Assembly (NCBI GenBank): GCA_963662965.1
Contig: OY759970.1
Location: 2,604,001 to 2,668,000 of the forward strand
Source: DTWD01 sp963662965
GTDB lineage: Bacteria > Acidobacteriota > Vicinamibacteria > Vicinamibacterales > UBA8438
Direction of reading: 5' to 3'
Length of the DNA stretch: 64,000 nucleotides
Shown here: positions 26,047 through 35,144 of the stretch, one piece after another
Position numbering within the stretch: the first letter of the stretch is position 1
Layout: each line of letters opens with the position of its first letter
Program-made: the position numbers and the translations under genes
Notes under the pieces: generated by a model
The model's database searches: none
The model's input: only the letters and a program-made list of their open reading frames with translations
What the model was told of the DNA's origin: nothing

Positions 26047-27541
26047 ATGATCGGCGCCAGCTCCGACGCGTCAGTCCCTGACCCGCCCGAAGACACGGGT
26101 TGCACCGAGACGACACCAGCCAAGGTCTGGAGGCGACTCGCCTATGGCTACGCAGCCGTGGTGGCGATCGGGATCGGATACTTTCTGTTCCAGATGCCGT
26201 TTCAGCTGGACGACAACCTCCCGCTCATCCTGAACGCGCAGCAAAAGGGATTCTGGGAAACGCTCCTCGCGGAAGACGGTTCCGGATACTTCCGGCCCTT
26301 GCTGGGGGGGCTCGTGAAGATCGTGTTCGAGCTGGCGGCCGGCCACTACTTCCTGGCCTACAAATCGGTCCACGCTGTGCAGGTTGGTCTGCTGCTCGTT
26401 TTGTTCGTCCGGCTACTCGATGTCCAGTCCGGTCAGGATTTCGCCTTGTCGACGCTCGCCACGACCATAGTTGGTCGGTGTTCACACCTTCAACGGGACT
26501 GTCAGCGAGGGGTTTCCGATCAACACGTTCATGACGATTCTCGTCTGCTGTGTCGCGGCGTTGAACCTGTCCATGTCCAGGCCCCGAGCTTGGATCGGCT
26601 GGGCCGGAGTGGGTCTGCTGGCATGGGCGGCGTTCACCCTTGAGACGGGACTCCTGGTATGGGTGTGTTTCGTCGTTGGGTATCTTTGCGGTTTTAGAGG
26701 CGTTTCGAAGCGCACGGTGGTCGTGATGACCGGTGTCGTGGGGATTTACTTCTTCTTGCGATTCACCATCCTGGACGTTGGTACACCGGACCTAACGCAG
26801 CGGCCGATTGGGTTCGGCTTTTCCGTTCTCGGTCCGGAAGAAGCGGTCTCACGCTTCGGCGATGTTCCGCTGTTGCTCTATGGCTACAACATCGTGAGTT
26901 CGATCCTTTCAGTTGGGTTCTCGGAGCCGCGCGCCGGGGTCTGGGCCTTCACTCGCGACCTGATAGAGGGGAATCTTAGAGGCTGGCAGATCGTCAACAT
27001 CGTGTCGTCGTTCCTCGCAACGGCGCTCATCGGCCGCCTGGTTTGGACACGATGGCGACGGTGGATCAAGTTCGATCTGGAACACGGCCACCGTCTTGTC
27101 CTGGTGTTCCTTGGGGTCCTCTTTGGGAACGCGGTGATCAGCTACCCGTACACGAAAGACGTCATCATGAGCCCCGCCGGTGTGTTTTATGCGCTCGCAG
27201 CATACGCGGCCACACGAGATCTTCTCGAGTCGATGCGGAGACGCACGTTCCGCCTCATGTCGGGCACGGTCGTCGCTGCGTGGCTCGTCGTAATGTCGGC
27301 GACGTGGTGTGTCCGCTCGCTCAGTACTCACTACTCGCTTAGACATCACGCGTTCCTCAACAGTTCGGACTGGACCGGGCTCGACAACTGGCTCGAGGAC
27401 GAGGGGTGGGAGCTACAGTCATTAGCAGCGGTCGCGCTGGCGGAACATCTCCGCGAGGAGGTGGCGCGGAAGCAGGTGCCGAATCCCTATTTCTGGGAAC
27501 GCGCGGCGCCGCGGCTTGTGCACTTGCTCGATCCCTACTGA
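26047..27541 (+). pseudogene. Polytopic membrane protein (possible GT-C glycosyltransferase), frameshifted
   Basis: The 5' frame (ATG 26047) gives an N-terminal helix (YGYAAVVAIGIGYFLF), then FQLDDNLPLILNAQQKG and GYFRPLLGGLVK. A DD near the first loop and a YFRPL motif recall lipid-linked-sugar-dependent GT-C membrane enzymes. At about 26469 one extra base shifts the frame; the second frame continues GVHTFNGTVSEGF through many helices to 27541. The paralogous fragment at 23434-23853 shows the ungapped sequence across this point. Function is inference from topology. Confidence 0.65.
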
Positions 27542-27588
27542 GGCCGCCATCTTGAGCGAGTGATGAGCACGCTCCACGAATCTCGGCC

Positions 27589-28098
27589 ATGAAGCTCGAA
27601 CATCCCACTCCGACGGATCGCGAGGAGAGCGACCGCAGGTCCCCAGACGGAATCTACGCGGTCGCCGTCGCCGGGCCGCCGCTGGCGCTGGGTGTCGCTA
27701 CAGTGCTGGTTCTAGCGCTCGCAATCCCGGGTAGAGATCCGGTCTGGTCGGTCAGTGAGATGACGATCTCGGAATCAGCCGCGTTGGCGGATCGCGGTGC
27801 CGTCGTGCGAATGATCAGTGCGGGATTGGACCCGAACTCGCGGTACCCCGTGCGCTCGGAGGTTCTGGCGAGCTCGACACTCGTGATGACCCCGATCGAG
27901 GCTGCGGCGCTCAACCGGCGCGTCGAGATGGTGCAGTTGCTTCTCGAGCACGGCGCAACACTGCGTGACACGGAACGGCATCGACTCATGTGCCACCTGT
28001 ACCGGGGCGCATTTGAGGCGTCCTATGTGTTTCTGGCAGGCTTCGGGCTTCCATCGGAGCCACCGATCGACTGTACGGGACATGAGCCGTACTGGTGA
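27589..28098 (+). CDS. Membrane-anchored ankyrin-repeat-like protein
   Basis: The 169-residue protein has one N-terminal membrane helix (GPPLALGVATVLVLALAI, residues 29-46) and then ankyrin-like pairs: SAALADRGAVVRMISAGLDPNSR and TPIEAAALNRRVEMVQLLLEHGA. These fit the DxxxALxxAVxxxxxEVVxLLLxxGA consensus. It probably mediates protein contacts on one side of the membrane. It follows the broken membrane gene and ends 15 bases before the second 109-bp repeat. The ATG at 27589 is the only good start, with no strong ribosome site. Confidence 0.6.
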   Translation: MKLEHPTPTDREESDRRSPDGIYAVAVAGPPLALGVATVLVLALAIPGRDPVWSVSEMTISESAALADRGAVVRMISAGLDPNSRYPVRSEVLASSTLVMTPIEAAALNRRVEMVQLLLEHGATLRDTERHRLMCHLYRGAFEASYVFLAGFGLPSEPPIDCTGHEPYW

Positions 28099-28112
28099 CT
28101 TTCCCGCTATGA

Positions 28113-28220
28113 GCGTCGCCCTGGGGGACTTGCCATTGGGTGCCTGTGGTTCGTGAGTGCCCGCAAGGCCATCGAGCCGGTACCGCTCGGCTGGCTGGCG
28201 TATGCCGCCGGGTCGAGTGT
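28113..28220 (+). repeat. 109-bp direct repeat, copy 2 (108 bp)
   Basis: This is the partner of 25772-25880. Its right end coincides with the truncation point of the glycosyltransferase remnant at 28221-28617, so the repeat marks a rearrangement junction. Confidence 0.8.
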
Positions 28221-28617
28221 CGGGCGGCGTCGCTCAGCGCCGCCAGAAGATCGGGCAAATACTTCGGGTCGTGCGACCAGTCCGCATCCATCTGACAGAT
28301 GACCTCCGCGTCGCCCGCCAGGACATCGCGAATCGCGTCGGTGTAGGCGTTGCCGAGCCCACGTCGGGTGGTCTGATGCAGTATCCGGACCCGGGGTCGT
28401 GGTAGGTGAGGGCGAACGCGTCAGCGACATCGCCCGTGCCATCGGGTGAGTTGTCGTCGACCACGAGGACGCGATACCCGTACGACAGCACGGCGGGGAC
28501 CAGCGTCTCGATGTTCCCACGCTCGTTGTAGGTCGGGATGATGACGATCACCCGTGTCGGGTCGGTAGCCGTCGCCTGGCCGTGGTCACTCACTGGCAGC
28601 ACTTCTCCTCGGGTCAC
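28221..28617 (-). pseudogene. Truncated, frameshifted polyprenol-phosphate mannosyltransferase (GT2)
   Basis: The start is normal GT2: RVIVIIPTYNERGNIETLV and RVLVVDDNSPDGTGDVAD, with the DDN nucleotide-binding pattern of DPM1-type enzymes. The next frame gives ARQRLHRRD-like nonsense, and another frame restores MDADWSHDPKYLPDLLAALSD, containing the DAD metal motif. So at least two frame changes lie within 130 codons. Sequence homology ends at the 109-bp repeat. Only the N-terminal half of the catalytic domain survives. Confidence 0.75.
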
Positions 28618-28712
28618 CCCGCCCGTTCAGCGGTAGCAAACGGACGGACGAAAAGCGTGACCGCAAAGCCGCGCGGGGACTCGCGCGCGCTGTGGTACGA
28701 TGCCAACCGGAC

Positions 28713-29735
28713 ATGGCATTTTGCGAGATTGTCGGCCACCGGGCGGTGATCACGCTCCTCTCACGCGCGATCGCGCGAGGGTCCCTTCCGCCCAGTCTGT
28801 TGCTCACCGGACCGGAGGGCGTCGGCAAGCGCTTCATCGCGCACGGGATCGCGCAGGCGATGAATTGCGCGACGCCGCGCGGGGATGACGAGGCCGGGGC
28901 GGAAATGGACGCCTGTGGCGCCTGTTCCGTTTGCGGTCGCATCGCGCGCGGCACGTTTCCAGATGTGCTCTCGCTCGAGCCGACCGAGACGGGTGCGTTG
29001 ACGATCGACCAGGTACGTGCGGCCCTCGACCAGGTCGGATACCGACCGTTCGAGGCGCGACGGCGTGTGGTTGTGATTGACCAGGCCGAGCTCATGGTGG
29101 CGCCGGCGCAGAATGCGTTGCTCAAGACGCTCGAGGAGCCTCCAGCCTCGACACAGTTCGTCCTCGTGACCGCACGGCCCGACATGCTGCTCGACACCGT
29201 TCGCTCGCGTTGTCCGCAGCTTCGGTGTGGCCTCTTGAGCGTTGACGACATCATCGACATCCTCACGACGCGCTTCGATGTCGAGGAGGGCATGGCCCGA
29301 CCGGCGGCCGCCTCGGCCGGCGGGAGTGTGGGACGCGCGCTCACCGCGGCGTCGGGAGAGCTGGTGGCATCGCGTGAAGTGGCCGTCGGATTGCTCGAGG
29401 CCGTCGCCGGGGCCCGTGACGCACGCTCCCGTCTCGCCGGCGCGAAGGTATTCGCCACCGGGAAGGGGTCGCGGCGTGCCCCGGCGGCTCGCCAGGAGCT
29501 CCGACTCCGACTGCAGGCACTGACGTCGCTTCTTCGTGACATCGAAGCCCTTTCGGTCGGCGCTCGGGTGGCGCTGGCCAACGCCGACCTCGGCCGGCCG
29601 CTCGGTCGTTTGGTCTCCGCGTTCGCCGACGGGCGCTCTCGGCGCGCGTTCTCGACCGTCGATCAGGCCATCGAGGCGGTCGACCGGAACGCGAGCCCGA
29701 AAGTCGTCGCCGATTGGCTGGCGTGCCAACTGTGA
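28713..29735 (+). CDS. holB: DNA polymerase III subunit delta'
   Basis: This clamp-loader subunit helps open the sliding clamp at the replication fork. ATG 28713 gives AFCEIVGHRAVITLL as the start; the frame is open seven codons further up. The Walker-A-like LLTGPEGVGKRFIAHGIA lies near residue 30, a zinc site DACGACSVCGRIARG near 65, VVIDQAELMVAPAQNALLKTLEEPP near 120 (DEAD-like box as DQAE) and a sensor region VTARPDMLLDTVRSRC. Its stop is one base before the ricT start. Confidence 0.9.
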   Translation: MAFCEIVGHRAVITLLSRAIARGSLPPSLLLTGPEGVGKRFIAHGIAQAMNCATPRGDDEAGAEMDACGACSVCGRIARGTFPDVLSLEPTETGALTIDQVRAALDQVGYRPFEARRRVVVIDQAELMVAPAQNALLKTLEEPPASTQFVLVTARPDMLLDTVRSRCPQLRCGLLSVDDIIDILTTRFDVEEGMARPAAASAGGSVGRALTAASGELVASREVAVGLLEAVAGARDARSRLAGAKVFATGKGSRRAPAARQELRLRLQALTSLLRDIEALSVGARVALANADLGRPLGRLVSAFADGRSRRAFSTVDQAIEAVDRNASPKVVADWLACQL

Positions 29736-29736
29736 C

Positions 29737-30528
29737 ATGAGTGATCCCACGTTGCCGTCGTTCGTCAGCGTGAAGTTCGACCCGGTCGGTCGGGTTCGCC
29801 GGTTCCTGCTCGACGGCGTCGACTTCGAGCCGCCGCTGCAGCCAGGTGAGGGCGTGGTGGTGGCGAGAGGCGACCAACAAGCGTACGCCACCGTGGCGCG
29901 AGACGTGCCGCAACTCGCCGACCGTGTCGCGCCGTCATCGACCTCGCGCGATCGTGTGATTCGACGGGTCACGCAACAAGATGTGACGTCTCGACTCAAG
30001 CACCAGCAGCGTGAACGCGACGCCCGCCGTATCTGCGCGATGAAGATCAAGGAGCGGGGTCTGCCGATGAAACTGGTGCGAGCGGAGCAGCAGTTGGATC
30101 GCCCGCGCCTGATCTTCTATTTCACGGCGGACGGGCGCGTCGACTTTCGGGAACTGGTGCGAGAGCTGGCGTCCGAGTTTCGGTGTCGAATCGAGATGCG
30201 TCAGATCGGAGCGCGTGACGAAGCGAAGCTGCTCGGTGGCTATGGCACGTGTGGACGACCACTCTGCTGTACGACCTGGCTGCAGGGGTTCGAGCCGATT
30301 TCGATCAAGATGGCCAAACGACAGAGCCTGAGTCTCAACCCGTCGCGATTATCCGGGCTCTGTGGTCGGCTCAAGTGCTGTCTCCGTTACGAGCTGCCGA
30401 ATGCCGCCGGCGAGCAGTTCGCCGGCTGCGCCAACGAAGGCTCCTGCAGTCGCACGGCGGGCGGGTGCGGTGGCAACTGCGGCTCCGATTGCGGATCGGG
30501 AGGCTGCGGCAGCTGCCACCACGCTTGA
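29737..30528 (+). CDS. ricT: PSP1-domain regulatory protein RicT (YaaT)
   Basis: RicT belongs to the RicAFT complex, which in Bacillus subtilis binds Fe-S clusters and stimulates RNase Y and other processes. The 263-residue protein has the PSP1 core: RRICAMKIKERGLPMKLVRAEQQLD, RLIFYFTADGRVDFRELVREL, and the Cys-rich GTCGRPLCCTTWL and LCGRLKCCLRYE. These cysteines are the cluster ligands in characterised members. A Gly/Cys-rich tail with further CG pairs follows, longer than usual. It sits between holB and pdxA, consistent with the holB-yaaT pairing seen in other bacteria. Confidence 0.9.
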   Translation: MSDPTLPSFVSVKFDPVGRVRRFLLDGVDFEPPLQPGEGVVVARGDQQAYATVARDVPQLADRVAPSSTSRDRVIRRVTQQDVTSRLKHQQRERDARRICAMKIKERGLPMKLVRAEQQLDRPRLIFYFTADGRVDFRELVRELASEFRCRIEMRQIGARDEAKLLGGYGTCGRPLCCTTWLQGFEPISIKMAKRQSLSLNPSRLSGLCGRLKCCLRYELPNAAGEQFAGCANEGSCSRTAGGCGGNCGSDCGSGGCGSCHHA

Positions 30529-30546
30529 CACGCCGCGGTCTCCTCG

Positions 30547-31449
30547 ATGATGTCCCCGCTGCCGCGCGTTGGAATCACGCTCGGTGACCCCGCCGGAATC
30601 GGACCGGAAGTCGCCGAGAAGGCGGCCGAAGACCGTCGGGTGCTCGATGTGTGCACGCCGGTGCTTTATGGTGCTGGTGGGACAGCGGTCCCCAAGGTCG
30701 ATCGAGGTCGGGTGTCGGCCGCAGCTGGTCGCGCCTCCTACGCCGCGGTGCAGCGAGCGACACGCGACGCGCTCGCCGGGGCGATCGACGCGATGGCCAC
30801 TGCCCCCGTCAACAAGGAAGCGTGGGCGCGGGCCGGCTTTCCGTGGCGGGGCCACACCGACCTCTTGGCTGAGCTGACCGGCGCGTCAGATGTCCGCATG
30901 ATGTTTTACGCGGAGCAGTTGACGGTGGTCTTGGCCACGGTGCATGTCGCGCTCAAAGAGGTGGCGTCGCTCCTGACCCAGGCCCATATGGAAACGACGA
31001 TCGCCCTGGCGCACGCCGCGTTGCCGCAGCTTGGACTGGCGCGACGTCGACTCGCGGTGGCGGGCCTCAACCCGCATGCCGGGGAGCACGGCTTGATGGG
31101 TGATGAGGACGCGGGTGTCATCGCCCCTGCCGTCGAAGCCTGCCGCCGGCGCGGGGTCGACGTGCGTGGTCCGCTTCCGGGCGACACGGTTTTTCTGCGG
31201 GCCGTCCGAGGTGAGTTCGATGCGGTCGTCGCCTGCTACCACGACCAAGGCCTCGTGCCGGTCAAGCTCGTGTCGTTCGGTCGAGCGGTCAACGTGACGC
31301 TCGGTCTTCCCATCGTGCGAACGTCGGTTGATCACGGCACCGGCTTCGATATCGCCGGCCAGGACCGGGCCGATCCGTCAAGTATGATTGCCGCCGTGCA
31401 GCTCGCCGCGAAACTGGCCTCGACCAGAGCGACGAGACAGACGCAGTGA
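30547..31449 (+). CDS. pdxA: 4-hydroxythreonine-4-phosphate dehydrogenase
   Basis: This enzyme oxidises 4-phosphohydroxy-L-threonine in the DXP-dependent pathway of pyridoxal-5-phosphate synthesis. The signature VGITLGDPAGIGPEVAEKA is at residue 8. The metal and substrate sites show in RGHTDLLAEL near 98, NPHAGEHGLMGDED near 178, and VACYHDQGLVPVKL near 228. At 300 residues it is somewhat shorter than the common ~330. It lies 18 bases after ricT and 7 before smpB. Confidence 0.93.
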   Translation: MMSPLPRVGITLGDPAGIGPEVAEKAAEDRRVLDVCTPVLYGAGGTAVPKVDRGRVSAAAGRASYAAVQRATRDALAGAIDAMATAPVNKEAWARAGFPWRGHTDLLAELTGASDVRMMFYAEQLTVVLATVHVALKEVASLLTQAHMETTIALAHAALPQLGLARRRLAVAGLNPHAGEHGLMGDEDAGVIAPAVEACRRRGVDVRGPLPGDTVFLRAVRGEFDAVVACYHDQGLVPVKLVSFGRAVNVTLGLPIVRTSVDHGTGFDIAGQDRADPSSMIAAVQLAAKLASTRATRQTQ

Positions 31450-31456
31450 TTGAAAG

Positions 31457-31927
31457 ATGTTGGATGCACCGCGCGCCGAGCGCCTCATCGCGGACAACCG
31501 CAAGGCGCGACACGACTACCACGTCTTCGATACCTACGAAGCTGGCATCGTGTTGCTCGGCACCGAGGTAAAGGCGATTCGGGAAGGGCGTGTCAACCTC
31601 AAGGACAGCTACGGGCGGGTCGAGAACGGCGAGGTGTTTCTGCACAATCTCCATGTGAGCCCGTACAGCCACCGGGGCTACAGCGAGCACGAGCCGCTCC
31701 GTCGGCGCAAGCTGCTGCTCACGCGGCAGGAGATCCGCAAGCTCACGGTGAAAACGCTGGAGCGTGGGTTTACACTCGTTCCGGTCCGTATGTATTTCAA
31801 GCGCGGACTCGTGAAGGTGACGGTCGGCGTGGCGAAGGGCAAGAAGACATACGACAAGCGCGAGACGCTCAAGCGGCGCCAGATCGATCGCGAGACCCGA
31901 GCGATGCTGAAGGAACGGTCTCGATGA
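31457..31927 (+). CDS. smpB: SsrA-binding protein SmpB
   Basis: SmpB binds tmRNA and delivers it to stalled ribosomes for trans-translation. The 156-residue protein shows NRKARHDYHVFDTYEAGIVL, the core LLGTEVKAIREGRVNLKDSY near 34, and the basic tail VAKGKKTYDKRETLKRR typical of the family, ending RAMLKERSR. No tmRNA gene was recognised nearby. Its stop overlaps the rfbD start (ATGA). Confidence 0.96.
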   Translation: MLDAPRAERLIADNRKARHDYHVFDTYEAGIVLLGTEVKAIREGRVNLKDSYGRVENGEVFLHNLHVSPYSHRGYSEHEPLRRRKLLLTRQEIRKLTVKTLERGFTLVPVRMYFKRGLVKVTVGVAKGKKTYDKRETLKRRQIDRETRAMLKERSR

Positions 31928-32808
31928 AGGCGCTCGTCGTCGGCGCGGCGGGACAGCTCGGCGAGGCGCTCACCCGAATGCTGGACGGAACGGACGAGGT
32001 GGTCGCCACCACCCGAACCGAGCTCGACATTGTCGATGCCGCCGCCGTTCTCGAAACGGTCACGGCTACGCGGCCCGACGTCATTCTCAACTGCGCCGCC
32101 TACAACGACGTGGATGGTGCAGAGAGCGATCCGCGGACGGCGCTGGCGGTCAATGCGTTCGGCGTGCAGTCGTTGGCCGCCGCTGCGTCGGCGGTCGACG
32201 CGACGCTCGTGCACTACTCCACTGACTTTGTCTTCGATGGCGAGGCCGTCCGTCCGTACTGCGAGACCGATCCTCCTAATCCCCAGAGCGTGTACGCCAC
32301 GTCCAAGCTGCTCGGCGAGTGGTTCGCGGCAGACGCGCCGCGTCACTATGTGCTGCGTGTCGAGAGTCTGTTTGGCGGAGGCGGGCTGGCGCGCGACCCA
32401 GACGGGCGGGCCCGCGGTAGCAGCCTCGACCGCCTGGCTGACGGGATGCTGCAGTCGCGCGAGGTGCAGGTGTTCGTCGACCGGACGGTATCGCCGAGCT
32501 ACATCGAGGACGTGTGTGACGCGACCGTCGCACTCCTTCGGATACAGCCGCCGGACGGCCTGTATCACTGTGTCGGGTCCGGGCACGCCACCTGGTTCGG
32601 CGTCGCGACAGAGCTCGCCCAGCGGCTTGGCGTGACCCCAGTCATACGCGGTATCAGGCTGGATGATCTCGACCTTCCGGCTCGTCGGCCGAAGTTCTGC
32701 GCACTCTCGAATCAGAAGCTGGCCGATGTCGGCGCTGCGATGCCAACCTGGCAAGACGCCCTCGCACGCTATGCGGAGAGGCGCCGGCAGACAGCCCGGA
32801 CCTCGTAG
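31924..32808 (+). CDS. rfbD: dTDP-4-dehydrorhamnose reductase
   Basis: This NADPH-dependent reductase makes dTDP-L-rhamnose, a surface-glycan donor. ATG 31924 overlaps the smpB stop. The 294-residue Rossmann protein has KALVVGAAGQLGEAL at the N-terminus, ILNCAAYNDVDGAES near 60, STDFVFDGEAVRPYCETD, and YATSKLLGEWFA with the catalytic Tyr-xxx-Lys near 123. No other rfb genes (A, B, C) lie in the window. Related SDR reductases with other substrates are an alternative. Confidence 0.82.
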   Translation: MKALVVGAAGQLGEALTRMLDGTDEVVATTRTELDIVDAAAVLETVTATRPDVILNCAAYNDVDGAESDPRTALAVNAFGVQSLAAAASAVDATLVHYSTDFVFDGEAVRPYCETDPPNPQSVYATSKLLGEWFAADAPRHYVLRVESLFGGGGLARDPDGRARGSSLDRLADGMLQSREVQVFVDRTVSPSYIEDVCDATVALLRIQPPDGLYHCVGSGHATWFGVATELAQRLGVTPVIRGIRLDDLDLPARRPKFCALSNQKLADVGAAMPTWQDALARYAERRRQTARTS

Positions 32809-32815
32809 GCAAGCG

Positions 32816-33919
32816 CTAGCTGAGCGTTTCGTCGACGAGGTCGGCGAGTCGCTCCGCGATCGCGAGCGACGCGGTCAATCCGGGCGAATCGATTCCGGCG
32901 GCGTGAACGAGACGCGGGATGCGGGTGTCGCGTGCGATCCGGAAGTCGGCGAACGGTTGACCAGCCGGCGCACCACGCGCGCGGATCCCACTCCCACCAG
33001 CACGCAACTGGTGGAGCGACAGCTCGGGCAGGAAGCGCCGCGCCAACTCGTGGAACGTGCGGAGCGAGACGCGGTCTGACTCGTAGTCGTCCTTCCGGTT
33101 CTGGTAGCGGGCCGTCGGACCGAGCGCCACCGTGCCCCAGGTCGTTCGGGTGAGATGCACTCCGAGGCCGTGACCGGATGGCTCAGGGAGCGGGTAGACC
33201 AAGCCGCGCACCAGGTGGCGGGCGCTCGGCACCAGCTCCGCATAGTCGCCACGGACGGGATAGATGGTGAACGCGTCGCCGCCGAGTGCCGCGGACACCT
33301 CGTCGGCGTAAAGACCCGCGGCGTTGATGACGGTGCGCGCGCGGATCGTCTCGCGCCCGGTGGCGAATTCGATGGCGTGGCGCCCGTCGACTCCATGCTC
33401 CAGTGCCGTGCTCGCCAGCAGCGCGACATTGCGGGCGGCGGCGTGCTTGACGAGGGTGCGGACGAGCGCTTCCGCCTCCACGATGCCGGTCGATGGCGAC
33501 CAGATGGCGTGGCTGGCTGCGATGTGCGGCTCACGATCCCGGATGAAGCCCCGGGCGACCACTTCGAGATCGTCCACGCCGTTGGCCTGTGCGTTGGCCG
33601 CGAGCGTTTCGAGCCGTCCGATGTCGGCGTCATCACTTGTCACGACGAGCTTCCCGCACCGCTCGTGCGGGATGTCATGCGCCCGGCAGAAGGCGTAGAG
33701 ACGCTCCCGTCCTTCGACGCAAAGCGCGGCCTTGGTCGAGCCTGGCGGATAGTAGATCCCCGCATGGATGACGCCACTGTTGTGGGTGCTCCCGCCAAGG
33801 CCTGCACGGGCCTCGCGCTCCACGACGCATGTCGTGTGATCACGCGCGGCAATCGCGCATGCGGCCGCAAGCCCGACCACCCCGGCTCCAACGATCGCGA
33901 CGTCGATCGTCTCGTTCAT
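32816..33919 (-). CDS. lhgO: L-2-hydroxyglutarate oxidase-like FAD enzyme
   Basis: LhgO oxidises L-2-hydroxyglutarate to 2-oxoglutarate, feeding electrons to the membrane quinone pool. ATG 33919 is chosen because it starts DVAIVGAGVVGLAAACAIA, the FAD-binding GxGxxG; the frame is open further upstream. GLGGSTHNSGVIHAGIYYPPGS near 41 is highly characteristic of the LhgO branch. VINAAGLYADEVSAALG and the C-terminal HAAGIDSPGLTASLAI complete the pattern. It is transcribed toward rfbD and divergently from the dehydrogenase gene. Confidence 0.85.
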   Translation of the reverse strand: MNETIDVAIVGAGVVGLAAACAIAARDHTTCVVEREARAGLGGSTHNSGVIHAGIYYPPGSTKAALCVEGRERLYAFCRAHDIPHERCGKLVVTSDDADIGRLETLAANAQANGVDDLEVVARGFIRDREPHIAASHAIWSPSTGIVEAEALVRTLVKHAAARNVALLASTALEHGVDGRHAIEFATGRETIRARTVINAAGLYADEVSAALGGDAFTIYPVRGDYAELVPSARHLVRGLVYPLPEPSGHGLGVHLTRTTWGTVALGPTARYQNRKDDYESDRVSLRTFHELARRFLPELSLHQLRAGGSGIRARGAPAGQPFADFRIARDTRIPRLVHAAGIDSPGLTASLAIAERLADLVDETLS

Positions 33920-33980
33920 CTTCGTATTGGTGTGCGCGCCGATTGTGCCACGTGCGGACGATCCGTCATACTCGCAGCCC

Positions 33981-34734
33981 GTGACGGACGCGTTGCTCAA
34001 CAAGATCCGGGCAAAGCAGGCTCGTGTCGGGGTCATCGGCCTCGGGTATGTTGGGCTTCCGCTGGTGGTCGAATTCGCCAAGGCGGGCGTCACGGCGATT
34101 GGGTTTGATGTAGACGCGTCGAAGATCGAGGCTCTCGCTTGCGGCGAGAGCTATATCGCCGACGTGCCCGCGGCCGATGTCAAGGCGGTGGTTGACGGCG
34201 GCCTTCTGAGCGGGACAACCGACTTCACGAGGCTCGCCGACGTCGACACCGTCAACATCTGTGTGCCGACGCCCCTACGCAAGACCAAGGATCCCGACCT
34301 CTCGTATATCGTTGCCGCGGTCGAGCAGGTTGCGACGCATCTTCGCGTCGGACAGCTCGTCGTCCTCGAATCGACGACCTACCCGGGCACGGTCGACGAG
34401 GTCGTGCAGCCGCGGCTCGAGGAGGGCGGCTTGCGGGTCGGTACCGATATCTTTCTCGCGTTCTCGCCGGAACGGGTCGATCCGGGCAACACCACGTGGA
34501 CCACGCGCAACATCCCGAAAGTCGTCGGCCGGGGTGGATGCGCGGTCAACCGAGCTGGCCGCGGCGCTGTACGGGCTGATCGTCGACTCCGTGGTGCAGG
34601 TCTCCTCGCCGCGCGTTGCCGAGATGGTCAAGCTGCTCGAGAATACTTTCCGCGCGGTGAATATCGGCCTAGTAAACGAGTTGGCGTTGATGTGTCGCGA
34701 CCTCGACGTGAACGTCTGGGAAGTGATCGACGCC
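33981..34734 (+). pseudogene. UDP-sugar 6-dehydrogenase N-terminal part, frameshifted and truncated
   Basis: This is the N-terminal and central part of a UDP-N-acetylglucosamine/UDP-glucose-type dehydrogenase, which oxidises C6 to make uronic acids. From GTG 33981 it has ARVGVIGLGYVGLPLVVEFA (NAD fold), NICVPTPLRKTKDPDL and VVLESTTYPGTVDEVV. At about 34530 one extra base in GTCGGCCGGGGTG changes frame; the next frame carries on with VDARSTELAAALYGLI and VKLLENTFRAVNIGLVNELA. Homology stops at WEVIDA, just before the catalytic-Cys region (usually GGHCIP), which is absent. Confidence 0.8.
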
Positions 34735-35127
34735 GTTTTGTTGTTCGTCCTGGTGACGGTCTCGCGTGCGTCGTTCCGCTTGATGAGCGAGGCCGCGGCC
34801 AGTCGGAGCAAGCGGAGCCGCCGAGTACTGATCTATGGTGCTGGCTCGGGGGGACAGATGCTCGCGCGTGAGATGCGCGCCAACAACGATTGGCAGATGA
34901 ATCCGGTCGGGTTCCTCGATGATGATCCGATCAAGCAGCGGCGTTGGATCCTCGGCCTGCCGGTGCGCGCCGGTTCCGGCGAGCTGGAGCTCAGCATGCG
35001 GATGCACGACGTCGATGAGCTAATTCTGAGCAGCCAATCGATCAACGGGGACCGGGAGGCTCGAATCCGCGAAGTGTGCGAGCGACACGACGTCAAGGTC
35101 CGGCGCCTCTTCCTCGAGATTCGCTGA
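34735..35127 (+). pseudogene. C-terminal Rossmann domain of a membrane polysaccharide-biosynthesis protein, fused in frame
   Basis: Directly after WEVIDA the same frame continues as a membrane helix end (VLLFVLVTVSRASFRLM). A basic linker and RRVLIYGAGSGGQMLAREM follow, then NPVGFLDDDPIKQRRWILG and DVDELILSS. This is the nucleotide-binding domain found behind the membrane helices of CapD/WecA-like proteins; the usual catalytic half is missing. The piece has no start of its own and is joined to the dehydrogenase, which implies a deletion of at least one kilobase between two genes. Confidence 0.7.
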
Positions 35128-35144
35128 CGCTCACCTCCCACTTG

